Source: Aurantibacter_A sp965215845
GTDB taxonomy: Bacteria; Bacteroidota; Bacteroidia; Flavobacteriales; Flavobacteriaceae
DNA length: 64,000 nucleotides
Assembly (NCBI GenBank): GCA_965215845.1
Contig: CBDCEL010000004.1
Location: 186,001-250,000 of the forward strand
Reading direction: 5' to 3'
The notes under the pieces: generated by a model
Seen by the model: only the letters and a program-made list of their open reading frames with translations
The model's database searches: none
What the model was told of the DNA's origin: nothing
Part shown: piece after piece, positions 8,671-16,785 of the stretch
Layout of the letters: each line of letters starts with the position of its first letter
Position numbering within the stretch: position 1 is the stretch's first letter
Translations under genes and position numbers: made by a program

Positions 8671-8700
8671 CAAATTTACTGTTTTTTTATGATTTCACAA
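8671..8700 (-). promoter_or_regulatory. Promoter of rpmE2 (Bacteroidota type)
   Basis: On the minus strand TTG (8698-8700), exactly 19 nt, then TAAATTTG (8671-8678). This is the same architecture as the rpmH promoter and puts the transcript start about 45 nt before the L31 ATG. Confidence 0.75.
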
Positions 8701-8797
8701 TTTTATCCCTAAAAAAACAAGCGGAATTTAATGTATATTTAAGTGTAACAAAAATAGCTGTTTTGTAACTAACACTATAAACCCAAAAACCGACAAA

Positions 8798-9316
8798 ATG
8801 GAAAACATTCAACCTAAAACTAGCAAATATGCCTTAACCTATGGTATTCTGGCCGGACTTGCAGGAATTGTATTTTCGCTCATGCTATACTTCATGGACA
8901 TGCATTATGAGCAGGGGATAGCAATTCAAGCTGTTCAGTTCGCTATTCTTGCCATTTTCGTAATCATTGCAATTTTGCAATTCAAAAAAGCCAATTCTGG
9001 CTTTCTTTCAATCAACCAGGCAATTAAAATCGGACCAGGTGTGGCCGTAATAAGCTTCATCGTAGGCATGCTATATTTTTTGGTTTTTTCGAATGTTATC
9101 GAACCCGACTTCATGGCAAACAGCTACGAAATAGGTAGACAAAAAGCCATTGTCGAAAATCCTCAACTTACACCTGAACAAATCGATCAGGGAATCGAGT
9201 TCCAAAAAAAGTTTTTTTGGGTTATCATGGGGGTATTCATGTTAATATCGGCAATTTTTGCCTTAATCGTAGGGGCCATAACAGGCGCCATTGTCAAAAA
9301 CAAAAGACCTGAATAA
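8798..9316 (+). CDS. DUF4199 family four-helix membrane protein
   Basis: A 172-residue integral membrane protein of unknown function. Four hydrophobic segments are visible at about residues 13-32, 43-62, 78-98 and 143-166, with a soluble stretch of about 45 residues between the third and fourth (NVIEPDFMANSYEIGRQKAI onward, ending EFQKKFF). This pattern and the motif YGILAGLAGIVFSLMLYF match DUF4199 proteins, common in Bacteroidota and often next to glycosyltransferase genes. Here a family 2 glycosyltransferase starts 40 nt downstream on the same strand, so the two may be linked. Confidence 0.85.
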   Translation: MENIQPKTSKYALTYGILAGLAGIVFSLMLYFMDMHYEQGIAIQAVQFAILAIFVIIAILQFKKANSGFLSINQAIKIGPGVAVISFIVGMLYFLVFSNVIEPDFMANSYEIGRQKAIVENPQLTPEQIDQGIEFQKKFFWVIMGVFMLISAIFALIVGAITGAIVKNKRPE

Positions 9317-9326
9317 TTAATATTCG

Positions 9327-9334
9327 TACTTTTG
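9327..9334 (+). promoter_or_regulatory. Possible -7 element before the glycosyltransferase
   Basis: TACTTTTG fits TAnnTTTG and lies 22 nt before the ATG at 9357. No matching TTG is seen upstream, so the gene may instead be read from the DUF4199 promoter. Confidence 0.3.
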
Positions 9335-9356
9335 AATTGATATTCAAGGGTACGAT

Positions 9357-10331
9357 ATGAATCTGTCGATAGTTATCCCTCTGCTTAACGAAGAGGAATC
9401 CTTAAAAGAACTTCATGATTGGATTGCAGATGTAATGCAGTCCAATCATTTTTTATATGAAGTTCTATTTATCGATGATGGCAGTACCGATAATTCATGG
9501 CAGGTAATCGAGCAACTCTCTAGGTTAAATTCCAACGTGAAAGGCATTCGTTTTCCGAGGAATTTTGGTAAGTCGCAAGCCTTGCACGCTGGTTTTGAAG
9601 AGGCTCAAGGTGATGTTATCATTACGATGGACGCAGACCTTCAAGACAATCCAGAGGAAATTCCCGAGTTGTACAAATTGATAAAGGATGAAAATTACGA
9701 TCTCGTTTCCGGCTGGAAGAAAAAGAGATATGATTCGGTCATTACAAAGAACATTCCCTCGAAATTGTTCAATTGGGCCGCCCGAAAGACTTCAGGGGTA
9801 AGATTGCACGACTTCAACTGTGGGCTGAAGGCCTATAGAAGAGAGGTGGTCAAAACCATTGAGGTTTCAGGTGAAATGCATCGCTATATTCCTGTTTTGG
9901 CCAAGAACGCCGGATTCAAAAAAATCGGCGAAAAAGTAGTGCAACATCAGGCACGGAAGTACGGAAAAACAAAATTTGGTATGAGCAGATTTATCAATGG
10001 ATTTTTGGATTTAATAACGATTTGGTTTGTCTCGAAGTTCGGCAAGCAGCCAATGCACTTGTTCGGGGCAGTCGGTGTGCTCATGTTCTTGATCGGTTTC
10101 GGTTTTGCCGCCTATCTTGGCATTGATAAGCTTTTTATCAATCCCACCGGACGTTTGATAACCGATCGCCCGCAGTTCTATATCGCATTGACGGCCATGC
10201 TTATCGGTTCACAATTATTCTTGGCCGGTTTTCTTGGAGAAATCATCGTGCGCTCCAAGAGGAATGAGGCACGTTATACAATTTCTGAAAAGATAGACGA
10301 AAGTACGATCAAAGAGCCACAATCTTTGTAA
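9357..10331 (+). CDS. Family 2 glycosyltransferase, DPM1/ArnC-like with two membrane segments
   Basis: A 324-residue inverting GT-A glycosyltransferase of the type that moves a sugar from a nucleotide donor to undecaprenyl or another polyprenyl phosphate at the inner membrane. Visible motifs are LSIVIPLLNEEESL at the N-terminus, FIDDGSTDNSW, and the metal-binding TMDADLQDNPEEI near residue 95. Two C-terminal hydrophobic segments (about 236-258 and 275-298) fit the GtrB/DpmA class. It sits 40 nt after DUF4199 and 27 nt before a phosphohexomutase gene. Donor sugar and final product cannot be told from sequence. Confidence 0.92.
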   Translation: MNLSIVIPLLNEEESLKELHDWIADVMQSNHFLYEVLFIDDGSTDNSWQVIEQLSRLNSNVKGIRFPRNFGKSQALHAGFEEAQGDVIITMDADLQDNPEEIPELYKLIKDENYDLVSGWKKKRYDSVITKNIPSKLFNWAARKTSGVRLHDFNCGLKAYRREVVKTIEVSGEMHRYIPVLAKNAGFKKIGEKVVQHQARKYGKTKFGMSRFINGFLDLITIWFVSKFGKQPMHLFGAVGVLMFLIGFGFAAYLGIDKLFINPTGRLITDRPQFYIALTAMLIGSQLFLAGFLGEIIVRSKRNEARYTISEKIDESTIKEPQSL

Positions 10332-10358
10332 ATTTGCCCCTCACTAATAGGCTTGAAA

Positions 10359-12068
10359 ATGGAGGATATTCTAACCACCGCCAAAAGTTGGTTGACTGAC
10401 TTTTTTGATACCGAAGTAAGATCTGAAGTTCAAAATTTAATTGACAACGATACCGAAGAACTAAAGGATCGGTTCTATAAAAACATGGAATTTGGTACCG
10501 GTGGTATGCGCGGTGTCATGGGTGTTGGAACGAATCGCATCAATAAGTACACCCTGGGCAAAAGCACCCAAGGCCTTAGCAATTATCTCAAAAAAGTCTA
10601 TGCCGGGCAAGATTTAAAAGTGGTCATTGCATATGATTGTAGGCATAACAGTGATACCTTGGCGAGGACCGTTGCAGAAGTGTTTTCGGCTAATGGAGTA
10701 AAAGTTTTCCTCTTTTCAGAACTACGTACCACACCCGAACTCTCATTTGCCGTTCGCCATCTAAAGTGCCATGCGGGAATCGTTCTGACCGCTTCACATA
10801 ACCCTCCTGAATATAATGGATATAAGGTCTATTGGACAGACGGCGGGCAAATTGTTCCTCCGCAGGACGCTGAGATTATTGCAGAAATAAACGGCCTCAG
10901 CTTCGAGGATATCAATTTCGATGGAAACGACAAGCTCATCGAACTGATCGGTAGCGAGATCGATGAAGCCTTTATGGACGCCTCGGTCGCCAGAGGAAAT
11001 TTTAAAGCCGACGGAAAGGATGATTTCAAGATCGTCTTCACTTCGTTGCACGGAACATCGATTACCGCCATACCCGAGGTCTTGAAAAGAGCAGGATACA
11101 AAAATGTGACCGTAATTGAGGAACAAGCGAAGCCCGATGGCAATTTTCCAACAGTGGAATCACCCAATCCCGAAGAGCCTGAAGCCCTATCGATGGCAGT
11201 GGCAAAAGCTGAGGAAATTGGGGCTGACATGGTTGTGGGAACGGATCCCGATAGCGACCGATTGGGTATCGCGGTGCGTAATTTGGAGGGCAAAATGCAA
11301 ATTGTCAATGGCAATCAGGCAATGGTGTTAATGACCAAATTCCTCTTGGAAAGACAGAGGGAAAAGGGTTTTAAGGGCAATGAATTTATCGCCACGACAA
11401 TTGTTTCAACCCCAATGTTGGAAGTAATGGCGAAGGCCTACGGAGTCGAATTCAAGACCGCCCTTACAGGGTTCAAATGGATTGGTAAAATGATAAAAGA
11501 CTTCCCTCAATCGAAGTTTTTGGGGGGCGGCGAAGAGAGTTTTGGTTACATGGTGGGCGATTTCGTTCGCGATAAAGATGCCGTCACCTCTACCCTTTTG
11601 GCCTGTGAAATTGCCTCACAAGCCAAGGCCAATGGAAGTTCCTTCTTTAAAGACCTCATCGATTGCTATGTCGACTATGGATTTTACAAGGAGCATTTGG
11701 TATCGTTGACCAAAAAAGGAATTTCAGGAGCAGAGGAAATCAAACAGATGTTGAAGGATTTTAAGGAAAATCCGGTTGAGTCCGTGGCTGGTTCAAAGGT
11801 AAAATGGATCGAGGATTACAATACTTCGATCGCAAGAAATGTCTTGGAAGGTGATGAGAAGCCAATTGACATTCCGAAGTCGAACGTCTTGATCTACGAG
11901 ACCGAAGATGGTACGCGCGTTGCGGCTCGCCCCAGTGGAACCGAACCTAAGGTAAAGTTCTATATAAGTACCAACGCCCAGCTCGAACGGGCCGAAGACT
12001 TCGAAAAAGTCTCCAAGGAGCTCGACGATAAAATCGCTCGCATCTTGAGCGAACTCAATCTCGGTTAA
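10359..12068 (+). CDS. Phosphoglucomutase/phosphomannomutase (alpha-D-phosphohexomutase)
   Basis: A 569-residue cytoplasmic enzyme interconverting hexose 1- and 6-phosphates. The four active-site loops are present: the phosphoserine loop TASHNPPEYNGYKVYW, the metal loop GTDPDSDRLG, the sugar-binding loop GGGEESFGYM, and the phosphate-binding loop RPSGTEPKVKFY. The length of about 570 residues fits the PgcA/PGM2-type subfamily rather than the 450-residue ManB/GlmM type. I prefer ATG 10359 (MEDILTTAKSWL) over the in-frame TTG two codons earlier. The stop overlaps the following ABC exporter start (TAATG), so the two are translationally coupled. Confidence 0.93.
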   Translation: MEDILTTAKSWLTDFFDTEVRSEVQNLIDNDTEELKDRFYKNMEFGTGGMRGVMGVGTNRINKYTLGKSTQGLSNYLKKVYAGQDLKVVIAYDCRHNSDTLARTVAEVFSANGVKVFLFSELRTTPELSFAVRHLKCHAGIVLTASHNPPEYNGYKVYWTDGGQIVPPQDAEIIAEINGLSFEDINFDGNDKLIELIGSEIDEAFMDASVARGNFKADGKDDFKIVFTSLHGTSITAIPEVLKRAGYKNVTVIEEQAKPDGNFPTVESPNPEEPEALSMAVAKAEEIGADMVVGTDPDSDRLGIAVRNLEGKMQIVNGNQAMVLMTKFLLERQREKGFKGNEFIATTIVSTPMLEVMAKAYGVEFKTALTGFKWIGKMIKDFPQSKFLGGGEESFGYMVGDFVRDKDAVTSTLLACEIASQAKANGSSFFKDLIDCYVDYGFYKEHLVSLTKKGISGAEEIKQMLKDFKENPVESVAGSKVKWIEDYNTSIARNVLEGDEKPIDIPKSNVLIYETEDGTRVAARPSGTEPKVKFYISTNAQLERAEDFEKVSKELDDKIARILSELNLG

Positions 12069-13891
12069 TGGACTATTTCAAGAAAATCCTGCGGTTTGCA
12101 GGGCCTTACAAGAAGTATGGTTATCTGAATATTTTCTTTAACATTCTCTATGCGCTGTTCAGTGCATTGTCTTTTACCGCACTGATTCCCATGTTACGGG
12201 TGCTCTTCGAACAGGAAGAACCGATCACGAAGAAACCTGTCTATGAAGGTATGCGCCATATTAAGGATTATGTAATGGATTCCTTGGCCTTCGAAGTAAA
12301 CCAATATGCCGGGGATGATAAAATGAAAGCTCTTGTTCTTGTTATCGGCCTAGTACTGGTACTATTTCTCTTAAAAAACCTTTTCAATTACCTCGCGATG
12401 TATTTCATAACCTTTCTGCGCAATGGCGTTCTAAAGGATATTAGGAACGCAATGTACCAAAAGGTCACCGAATTGCCGATTTCCTATTATTCGGAAAAGC
12501 GGAAAGGCGATGTAATTGCCCGAATTACCTCAGATGTTTTGGAAATTCAGCATTCGTTTCTGTCGATTTTGGAATTGATCATAAGAGAACCCTTAACGAT
12601 ATTGTTCACTATCATCGTAATGTTTATGATAAGTGCGAAACTCACCATATTCGTTTTCATCTTTATACCTATTGCAGGAATGATTATTTCTTGGATCGGA
12701 AAATCCCTTAAAAGACAATCGGATGATGTACAAAAGGAGCAAGGACAATTTCTGTCCATCGTTGAGGAAACCTTGGGCGGACTGCGCGTGGTCAAGGCCT
12801 TTAACTCTGAATCAAGGTTTTACAAGACATTTTCAAATTCTACCAAAAGATTTTTCGACTTCAGCAACAAATTATTGAACCGACAGAATTTGGCATCACC
12901 GACGGGTGAATTTTTGGGCATCTTGGTCATTGGCGTATTGTTGTGGTTCGGAGGAAAAATGGTCTTGGTCGATGGCACTTTGGATGCCCCAAGCTTTATC
13001 GCCTATATGGGCCTCGCCTATAATATTTTGACCCCCGCAAAAGCCATAAGCAAAGCCTCGTATGGCGTGAAAAAAGGAAATGCCGCCGCTGAAAGGGTTT
13101 TAGAGATTCTAGAGACCGAGAACCCTATCATCGACAAACCCGATGCCCTTGAAAAAACAGGCCTTGACTCCAACATCGAATTACAGAATGTTTCTTTTAA
13201 ATATGAGGACGAATATGTGCTCAGGGATTTCAACCTTACGGTTACCAAAGGAGAAACGGTTGCGCTCGTCGGTCAATCAGGAAGTGGTAAAAGCACCATT
13301 GCCAACCTAGTGACTCGATTTTACGATGTGAACGAGGGCGAAATAAAAATCGACGGAACCGACATTAGGGATATCACAAAAAAATCACTTCGCAATTTGA
13401 TGGGCTTGGTCACCCAAGATTCGATTTTATTCAATGACACTGTGGCAAAGAATATTTCTTTGGGAAATGCAAATGCCTCACTTGAGCAAATCACCGAAGC
13501 CGCAAAAATTGCCAATGCCCATGAGTTCATAGCCGAACTACCAGAGGGTTATGACACTAATATTGGCGACAGCGGCAATAAACTTAGTGGCGGTCAAAAG
13601 CAACGACTTTCCATTGCCAGGGCCGTTTTAAAGAATCCCCCGATCATGATATTGGATGAGGCCACCTCTGCCCTGGATACCGAAAGCGAGCGCCTTGTAC
13701 AGGACGCGTTGGAAAAAATGATGCGAAATCGCACCTCCATAGTAATCGCGCATCGTCTTTCGACCATTCAGAAAGCAGATAATATTGTAGTACTACAAAA
13801 AGGTGAAATTGTCGAACAGGGAACCCACGAAGAGCTTTTGGCCAAAAATGGTACGTATCAGAAATTGGTCGAGATGCAGTCTCTAGGCTAG
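12068..13891 (+). CDS. ABC transporter, fused permease/ATPase (MsbA-like exporter)
   Basis: A 607-residue type IV ABC half-transporter that should work as a homodimer in the inner membrane. Six membrane helices lie in residues about 15-330. The ATPase domain follows, with Walker A GQSGSGKST, Q-loop VTQDS, signature LSGGQKQR, Walker B IMILDEATSALD and switch His in VIAHRLST. The sequence fits the lipid/lipid A flippase group, but other lipophilic substrates are possible. The start overlaps the phosphohexomutase stop by one base. With the glycosyltransferase upstream, export of a glycosylated lipid is a reasonable inference. Confidence 0.92.
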   Translation: MDYFKKILRFAGPYKKYGYLNIFFNILYALFSALSFTALIPMLRVLFEQEEPITKKPVYEGMRHIKDYVMDSLAFEVNQYAGDDKMKALVLVIGLVLVLFLLKNLFNYLAMYFITFLRNGVLKDIRNAMYQKVTELPISYYSEKRKGDVIARITSDVLEIQHSFLSILELIIREPLTILFTIIVMFMISAKLTIFVFIFIPIAGMIISWIGKSLKRQSDDVQKEQGQFLSIVEETLGGLRVVKAFNSESRFYKTFSNSTKRFFDFSNKLLNRQNLASPTGEFLGILVIGVLLWFGGKMVLVDGTLDAPSFIAYMGLAYNILTPAKAISKASYGVKKGNAAAERVLEILETENPIIDKPDALEKTGLDSNIELQNVSFKYEDEYVLRDFNLTVTKGETVALVGQSGSGKSTIANLVTRFYDVNEGEIKIDGTDIRDITKKSLRNLMGLVTQDSILFNDTVAKNISLGNANASLEQITEAAKIANAHEFIAELPEGYDTNIGDSGNKLSGGQKQRLSIARAVLKNPPIMILDEATSALDTESERLVQDALEKMMRNRTSIVIAHRLSTIQKADNIVVLQKGEIVEQGTHEELLAKNGTYQKLVEMQSLG

Positions 13892-14105
13892 AAAAATGCT
13901 TAATTGAAAGTGGCTCCCCTCCTCAGTTGATAGGGGGAATGAATTTCGTCTTCTTCAGGCAGGAGAAAGGGGAGGTTGTTTTTTTGAACCCCTCTGTCTT
14001 ACTGTGCCGGACACCTCCTCCCATATGTGGGAGGAACCTTTAAACCATCTACACTAAACCTTTTGCAAAAACCGTTGTCTTAATGACGAACCTAAGTCCA
14101 ACATA
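13892..14105. repeat. Intergenic stretch with CCTCC-type inverted repeats
   Basis: A 214-bp gene-free stretch before the sigma-factor operon, richer in C/T-G/A blocks than its surroundings. It contains a perfect 8-bp hairpin TCCTCCCA-TATG-TGGGAGGA (14016-14035) and earlier blocks CCCCTCCTCA and AGGGGGAA facing AAAGGGGAGG. It looks like degraded intergenic repeat sequence. I see no open frame or RNA gene, and no clean TAnnTTTG promoter. Confidence 0.4.
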
Positions 14106-14645
14106 TTGATTGCAGAGGAAACCTTAGTACATCAATTAAAGCAAGCGGATACCCAGTCGAAGGCCTTTGAGGTACTTATAAGCACCTACAAAGAGCGTTT
14201 GTATTGGCATATTCGTAGAATCGTGTTGGATCACGATGATGCCGATGATGTATTGCAGAACACTTTTATAAAAGTCTTTCGAAATATAGCAGGATTCAAG
14301 GGTGACAGCAAGCTCTATTCATGGATGTACCGTATTGCAACCAATGAAGCGCTTAGTTTTTTAAAGACCAAATCACGAAAGTTAGGGGTAAACAATGAAG
14401 AACTTCATGAAAGAATGGCAAATAATTTGCAGGCCGATGTTTATTTTGAGGGAAGCGAGATACAGCTAAAATTGCAGCAGGCCATCGCGACCTTGCCCGA
14501 AAAACAGAAGCTGGTTTTTAACATGAAGTATTTTGAGGAGCTGAAATACGATGAAATATCAGAGATCTTAGAAACCTCCGTGGGTGCGTTGAAAGCTTCG
14601 TACCACTTGGCCGTCAAAAAATTGGAAACCTATCTAAAGGAATAA
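14106..14645 (+). CDS. ECF-type RNA polymerase sigma factor
   Basis: A 179-residue group 4 sigma factor. Region 2 spans about residues 20-95 (DHDDADDVLQNTFIKVFRNI, then the -10-recognition part YSWMYRIATNEALSFLK); region 4 spans about 120-175 (LPEKQKLVFNMKYFEELKYD followed by EISEILETSVGALKASYHLA). The frame starts at TTG 14106; the nearby ATG at 14083 is out of frame and no in-frame ATG exists near the N-terminus. It is followed at 73 nt by a single-pass membrane protein and then a small exported protein, the normal layout for a membrane-controlled ECF system, although the membrane partner is not a recognisable zinc-type anti-sigma factor. Confidence 0.92.
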   Translation: MIAEETLVHQLKQADTQSKAFEVLISTYKERLYWHIRRIVLDHDDADDVLQNTFIKVFRNIAGFKGDSKLYSWMYRIATNEALSFLKTKSRKLGVNNEELHERMANNLQADVYFEGSEIQLKLQQAIATLPEKQKLVFNMKYFEELKYDEISEILETSVGALKASYHLAVKKLETYLKE

Positions 14646-14718
14646 CGAAAAGCTTGGCGGCCTCGGCTTCAGCGCAGGCAGATTAAACCTTTTAAACGAT
14701 TGAGAGTCAAAGTAAAGC

Positions 14719-15237
14719 ATGAACAAGTCTAATAAAAATAGTGGATTTAAAACTCCTGAGGACTACTTCGAAGGATTGACGGACAGATTGCTCGAAAAGC
14801 TATCCGAAGAGGATTCCGTATTGCCCAAGGAGGATGGTTTTGCCGTACCTGAGGCCTATTTCGACACTTTGAACGAAAAACTAGCCGATAAAATCCAACA
14901 AGAAGATACCAAAGTCGTTCAATTGAATCCGTACCGGAAGTATTATTTTGCAGCGGCCTCCATTGCCGCAGTTGCCCTGATCATATTCGGATTGAACATG
15001 GGGCAATCTGAGGAAACGACTTTTGAAGATTTGGCCAGCTCCGATATTGAAGATTACTTTGAAAGCAATGAACTCGAGTTGTCGTCTTATGAAATTGCCG
15101 AGGTGCTCCCTGTAGACGAACTGGAAATCAACGATATTCTTGAAAACCAACTGAACGAAGATAATGTCATTGAATATCTGAACGATAACATTGACGATTT
15201 TGAAGAATTAAACCTAGACAGTGATGAATACAATTAG
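14719..15237 (+). CDS. Single-pass acidic membrane protein, candidate anti-sigma partner
   Basis: A 172-residue protein I cannot place in a named family. The cytoplasmic part carries a 24-residue motif twice: residues 9-32 (GFKTPEDYFEGL..) and 40-63 (GFAVPEAYFDTL..), with G, F, P, E, Y, F, L, L, K, E and D conserved. One membrane helix follows at about residues 74-92 (YYFAAASIAAVALIIFGLNM). The rest is strongly acidic, rich in D, E, N and L. By position and topology it may control the sigma factor upstream; this is inference. Its end overlaps the next gene by 14 nt. Confidence 0.8.
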   Translation: MNKSNKNSGFKTPEDYFEGLTDRLLEKLSEEDSVLPKEDGFAVPEAYFDTLNEKLADKIQQEDTKVVQLNPYRKYYFAAASIAAVALIIFGLNMGQSEETTFEDLASSDIEDYFESNELELSSYEIAEVLPVDELEINDILENQLNEDNVIEYLNDNIDDFEELNLDSDEYN

Positions 15238-15682
15238 AAACCTGCTCATAATTACGGTATTATTGACCTCAACAATAATTTATGCCCAGCGAAGACCCGA
15301 CAGGGGTAAAATAAAGTCGCTTAAAATCGCTTTTATCACCGAAAGGCTGAACTTATCAAGTAACGAGGCTGAGGCATTTTGGCCCGTTTATAACGCACAT
15401 GAGAATAAACTGAACGAGTTTAGAAAGACCGAACGCGTTGAAATTCGTGGTAAACTTAGAGACCTTGATGCAATTTCAGACTCAGAGGCGGACAAATTAC
15501 TTGAAAAGTATATCGCTCTGGAAGAAGAAAGGGGCAAAGAGCGGCGGTCATTTCTAAGAAAAATAAAAGGAATTATTTCGGCCAAAAAAACAGTGCTCTT
15601 GATGAAGGCCGAAGAAGATTTCAAAAAAAGGTTGATACAGCAATATCGAAAAAATAGAGGTGGTGGAGGCGGGCTCCGTTGA
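15224..15682 (+). CDS. Small exported Spy/CpxP-like helical protein
   Basis: A 152-residue exported protein. I chose ATG 15224; a GTG directly before it is also possible. The signal peptide is about residues 1-20 (NLLIITVLLTSTIIYAQ), cleaved after AQ. The mature part is almost fully helical and charged, with the pattern ITERLNLSSNEAEAFWPVYN that is typical of Bacteroidota proteins annotated as sensors of ECF-type sigma factors. It ends in a glycine run (RGGGGGLR). The helical hairpin and LTxxEAExFWPxY motif recall Spy/CpxP periplasmic chaperones. Its start overlaps the previous gene, so the three genes form one operon. Confidence 0.82.
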   Translation: MNTIRNLLIITVLLTSTIIYAQRRPDRGKIKSLKIAFITERLNLSSNEAEAFWPVYNAHENKLNEFRKTERVEIRGKLRDLDAISDSEADKLLEKYIALEEERGKERRSFLRKIKGIISAKKTVLLMKAEEDFKKRLIQQYRKNRGGGGGLR

Positions 15683-15686
15683 TTGT

Positions 15687-16715
15687 TTATCTGAAAGTCA
15701 ATTTTGCAATCTTTCCCTTCCCGGCGGCATAGGCAACGGAATCATTGTGAAATCGAATGGTATAAAAAGGCTCTTCTGAAAGCTCTTTCCAAGTTGCGCC
15801 CATATCGTTTGAGTACGATATCCCTGTAAAGCCTAAGGCAATAATTTCCTTTCCGTTGGAATTTGGAACAAACTGCACACAGCTTTTATAGTCGGGTTCT
15901 CGGCCGTCGGCGATGAGGTTCCATGTCTTGCCACCATCATTGGTGATGGCTTTGTTGGCCGTATTGCCATTCGGGTTCGTATAATCTCCACCAAATGCGA
16001 CTCCCAAATTTTCATCATAAAAATCAATGGAGTAAATTCCTTGCGTCGGCTCCTCTTTTACTATAGGTGTTTCTCGAATTTCCCATGTCTTTCCCTTGTC
16101 AGGAGAAAAATAGATACGACTACTTGTGGTTACAATCCAAGTTTTGTCTCCTTTGACTTCGATATTGGTATCGCTTGCCGCAAAGGCCCCTTCCCCTTCT
16201 AGCCCTTCAGGAAGCTCATCGCATGAAAGTTTCATCCAATGATGTCCACCATCGCGGGTTACGATGATTGACAGGCAACCATTCACCGAATCACCGATCG
16301 CGATTCCTTCGCGATTGTTCCAAAACATCATCGCGTCATAGAAAACACCTTCCCCCTCCTCCATATAGACCAAATCCATTTTATCGTCCTCCCCAGTTTT
16401 ATAGAGTAGCGCCGGACTTCCGACCGAAAGCATGAAAAAATCGGTGGCGTTATGGGCGACCGCCCGAAACTCCGGAATCACGGTATGGTATTTTTCAACT
16501 TTGGAGCGAATCGTTCCACGGGCCATGTCAATAGTTCCGTAAACACCCTTATTGGCAGCAAAAGCAATACTATTGCCCATTAGTTCAATGGCGCGAATGC
16601 TTAAGGAGTCTTCATAGATATTTTCAATTTTGACCGAAGTAAAAGGGATCTTCTCAGAAATTTCAGAGCAGGAGAAAGTCGAAAGGAGAATCAGCGAGTA
16701 AAGAAGATTGCGCAC
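15687..16715 (-). CDS. Exported lipoprotein with Asp-box (BNR) repeats
   Basis: A 342-residue predicted lipoprotein. The start is taken as GTG 16715, giving MRNLLYSLILLSTFSCSEIS with a lipobox at LSTFSC. The frame extends 13 codons further to TTG 16754, but that would begin upstream of a near-perfect promoter (16730-16759), so the longer form is unlikely. Four Asp boxes are visible (TRDGGHHW, SPDKGKTW, TNDGGKTW, SNDMGATW), which form a beta propeller. Members are often called oxidoreductase or glycosyl hydrolase, but no catalytic residues support either. It is convergent with the sigma-factor operon, 4 nt from its end. Confidence 0.82.
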   Translation of the reverse strand: MRNLLYSLILLSTFSCSEISEKIPFTSVKIENIYEDSLSIRAIELMGNSIAFAANKGVYGTIDMARGTIRSKVEKYHTVIPEFRAVAHNATDFFMLSVGSPALLYKTGEDDKMDLVYMEEGEGVFYDAMMFWNNREGIAIGDSVNGCLSIIVTRDGGHHWMKLSCDELPEGLEGEGAFAASDTNIEVKGDKTWIVTTSSRIYFSPDKGKTWEIRETPIVKEEPTQGIYSIDFYDENLGVAFGGDYTNPNGNTANKAITNDGGKTWNLIADGREPDYKSCVQFVPNSNGKEIIALGFTGISYSNDMGATWKELSEEPFYTIRFHNDSVAYAAGKGKIAKLTFR

Positions 16716-16729
16716 AGTATTAAATTTAT

Positions 16730-16759
16730 CAAATGTAAAAGTAATCAGTGCCAAAACAA
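16730..16759 (-). promoter_or_regulatory. Promoter of the Asp-box lipoprotein
   Basis: On the minus strand TTG (16757-16759), exactly 19 nt, then TACATTTG (16730-16737). It matches the consensus fully and decides the start of the lipoprotein gene, because the leader is then only about 8 nt before GTG 16715. Confidence 0.7.
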
Positions 16760-16767
16760 TACCTTTG
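16760..16767 (+). promoter_or_regulatory. Possible -7 element of the RsmB-type methyltransferase gene
   Basis: TACCTTTG fits TAnnTTTG, 19 nt before the ATG at 16786, divergent from the lipoprotein promoter. No clear TTG lies upstream. Confidence 0.4.
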
Positions 16768-16785
16768 AACCCTTAATTTAAAAGG

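Noticed and set aside
14083..14105. ATG 14083 as the start of the sigma factor
   Set aside because: It is out of frame with the sigma-factor coding sequence.
16716..16754. Longer start (TTG 16754) for the Asp-box lipoprotein
   Set aside because: A consensus promoter lies at 16730-16759, so this part is upstream of the message; GTG 16715 gives a clean lipoprotein signal.
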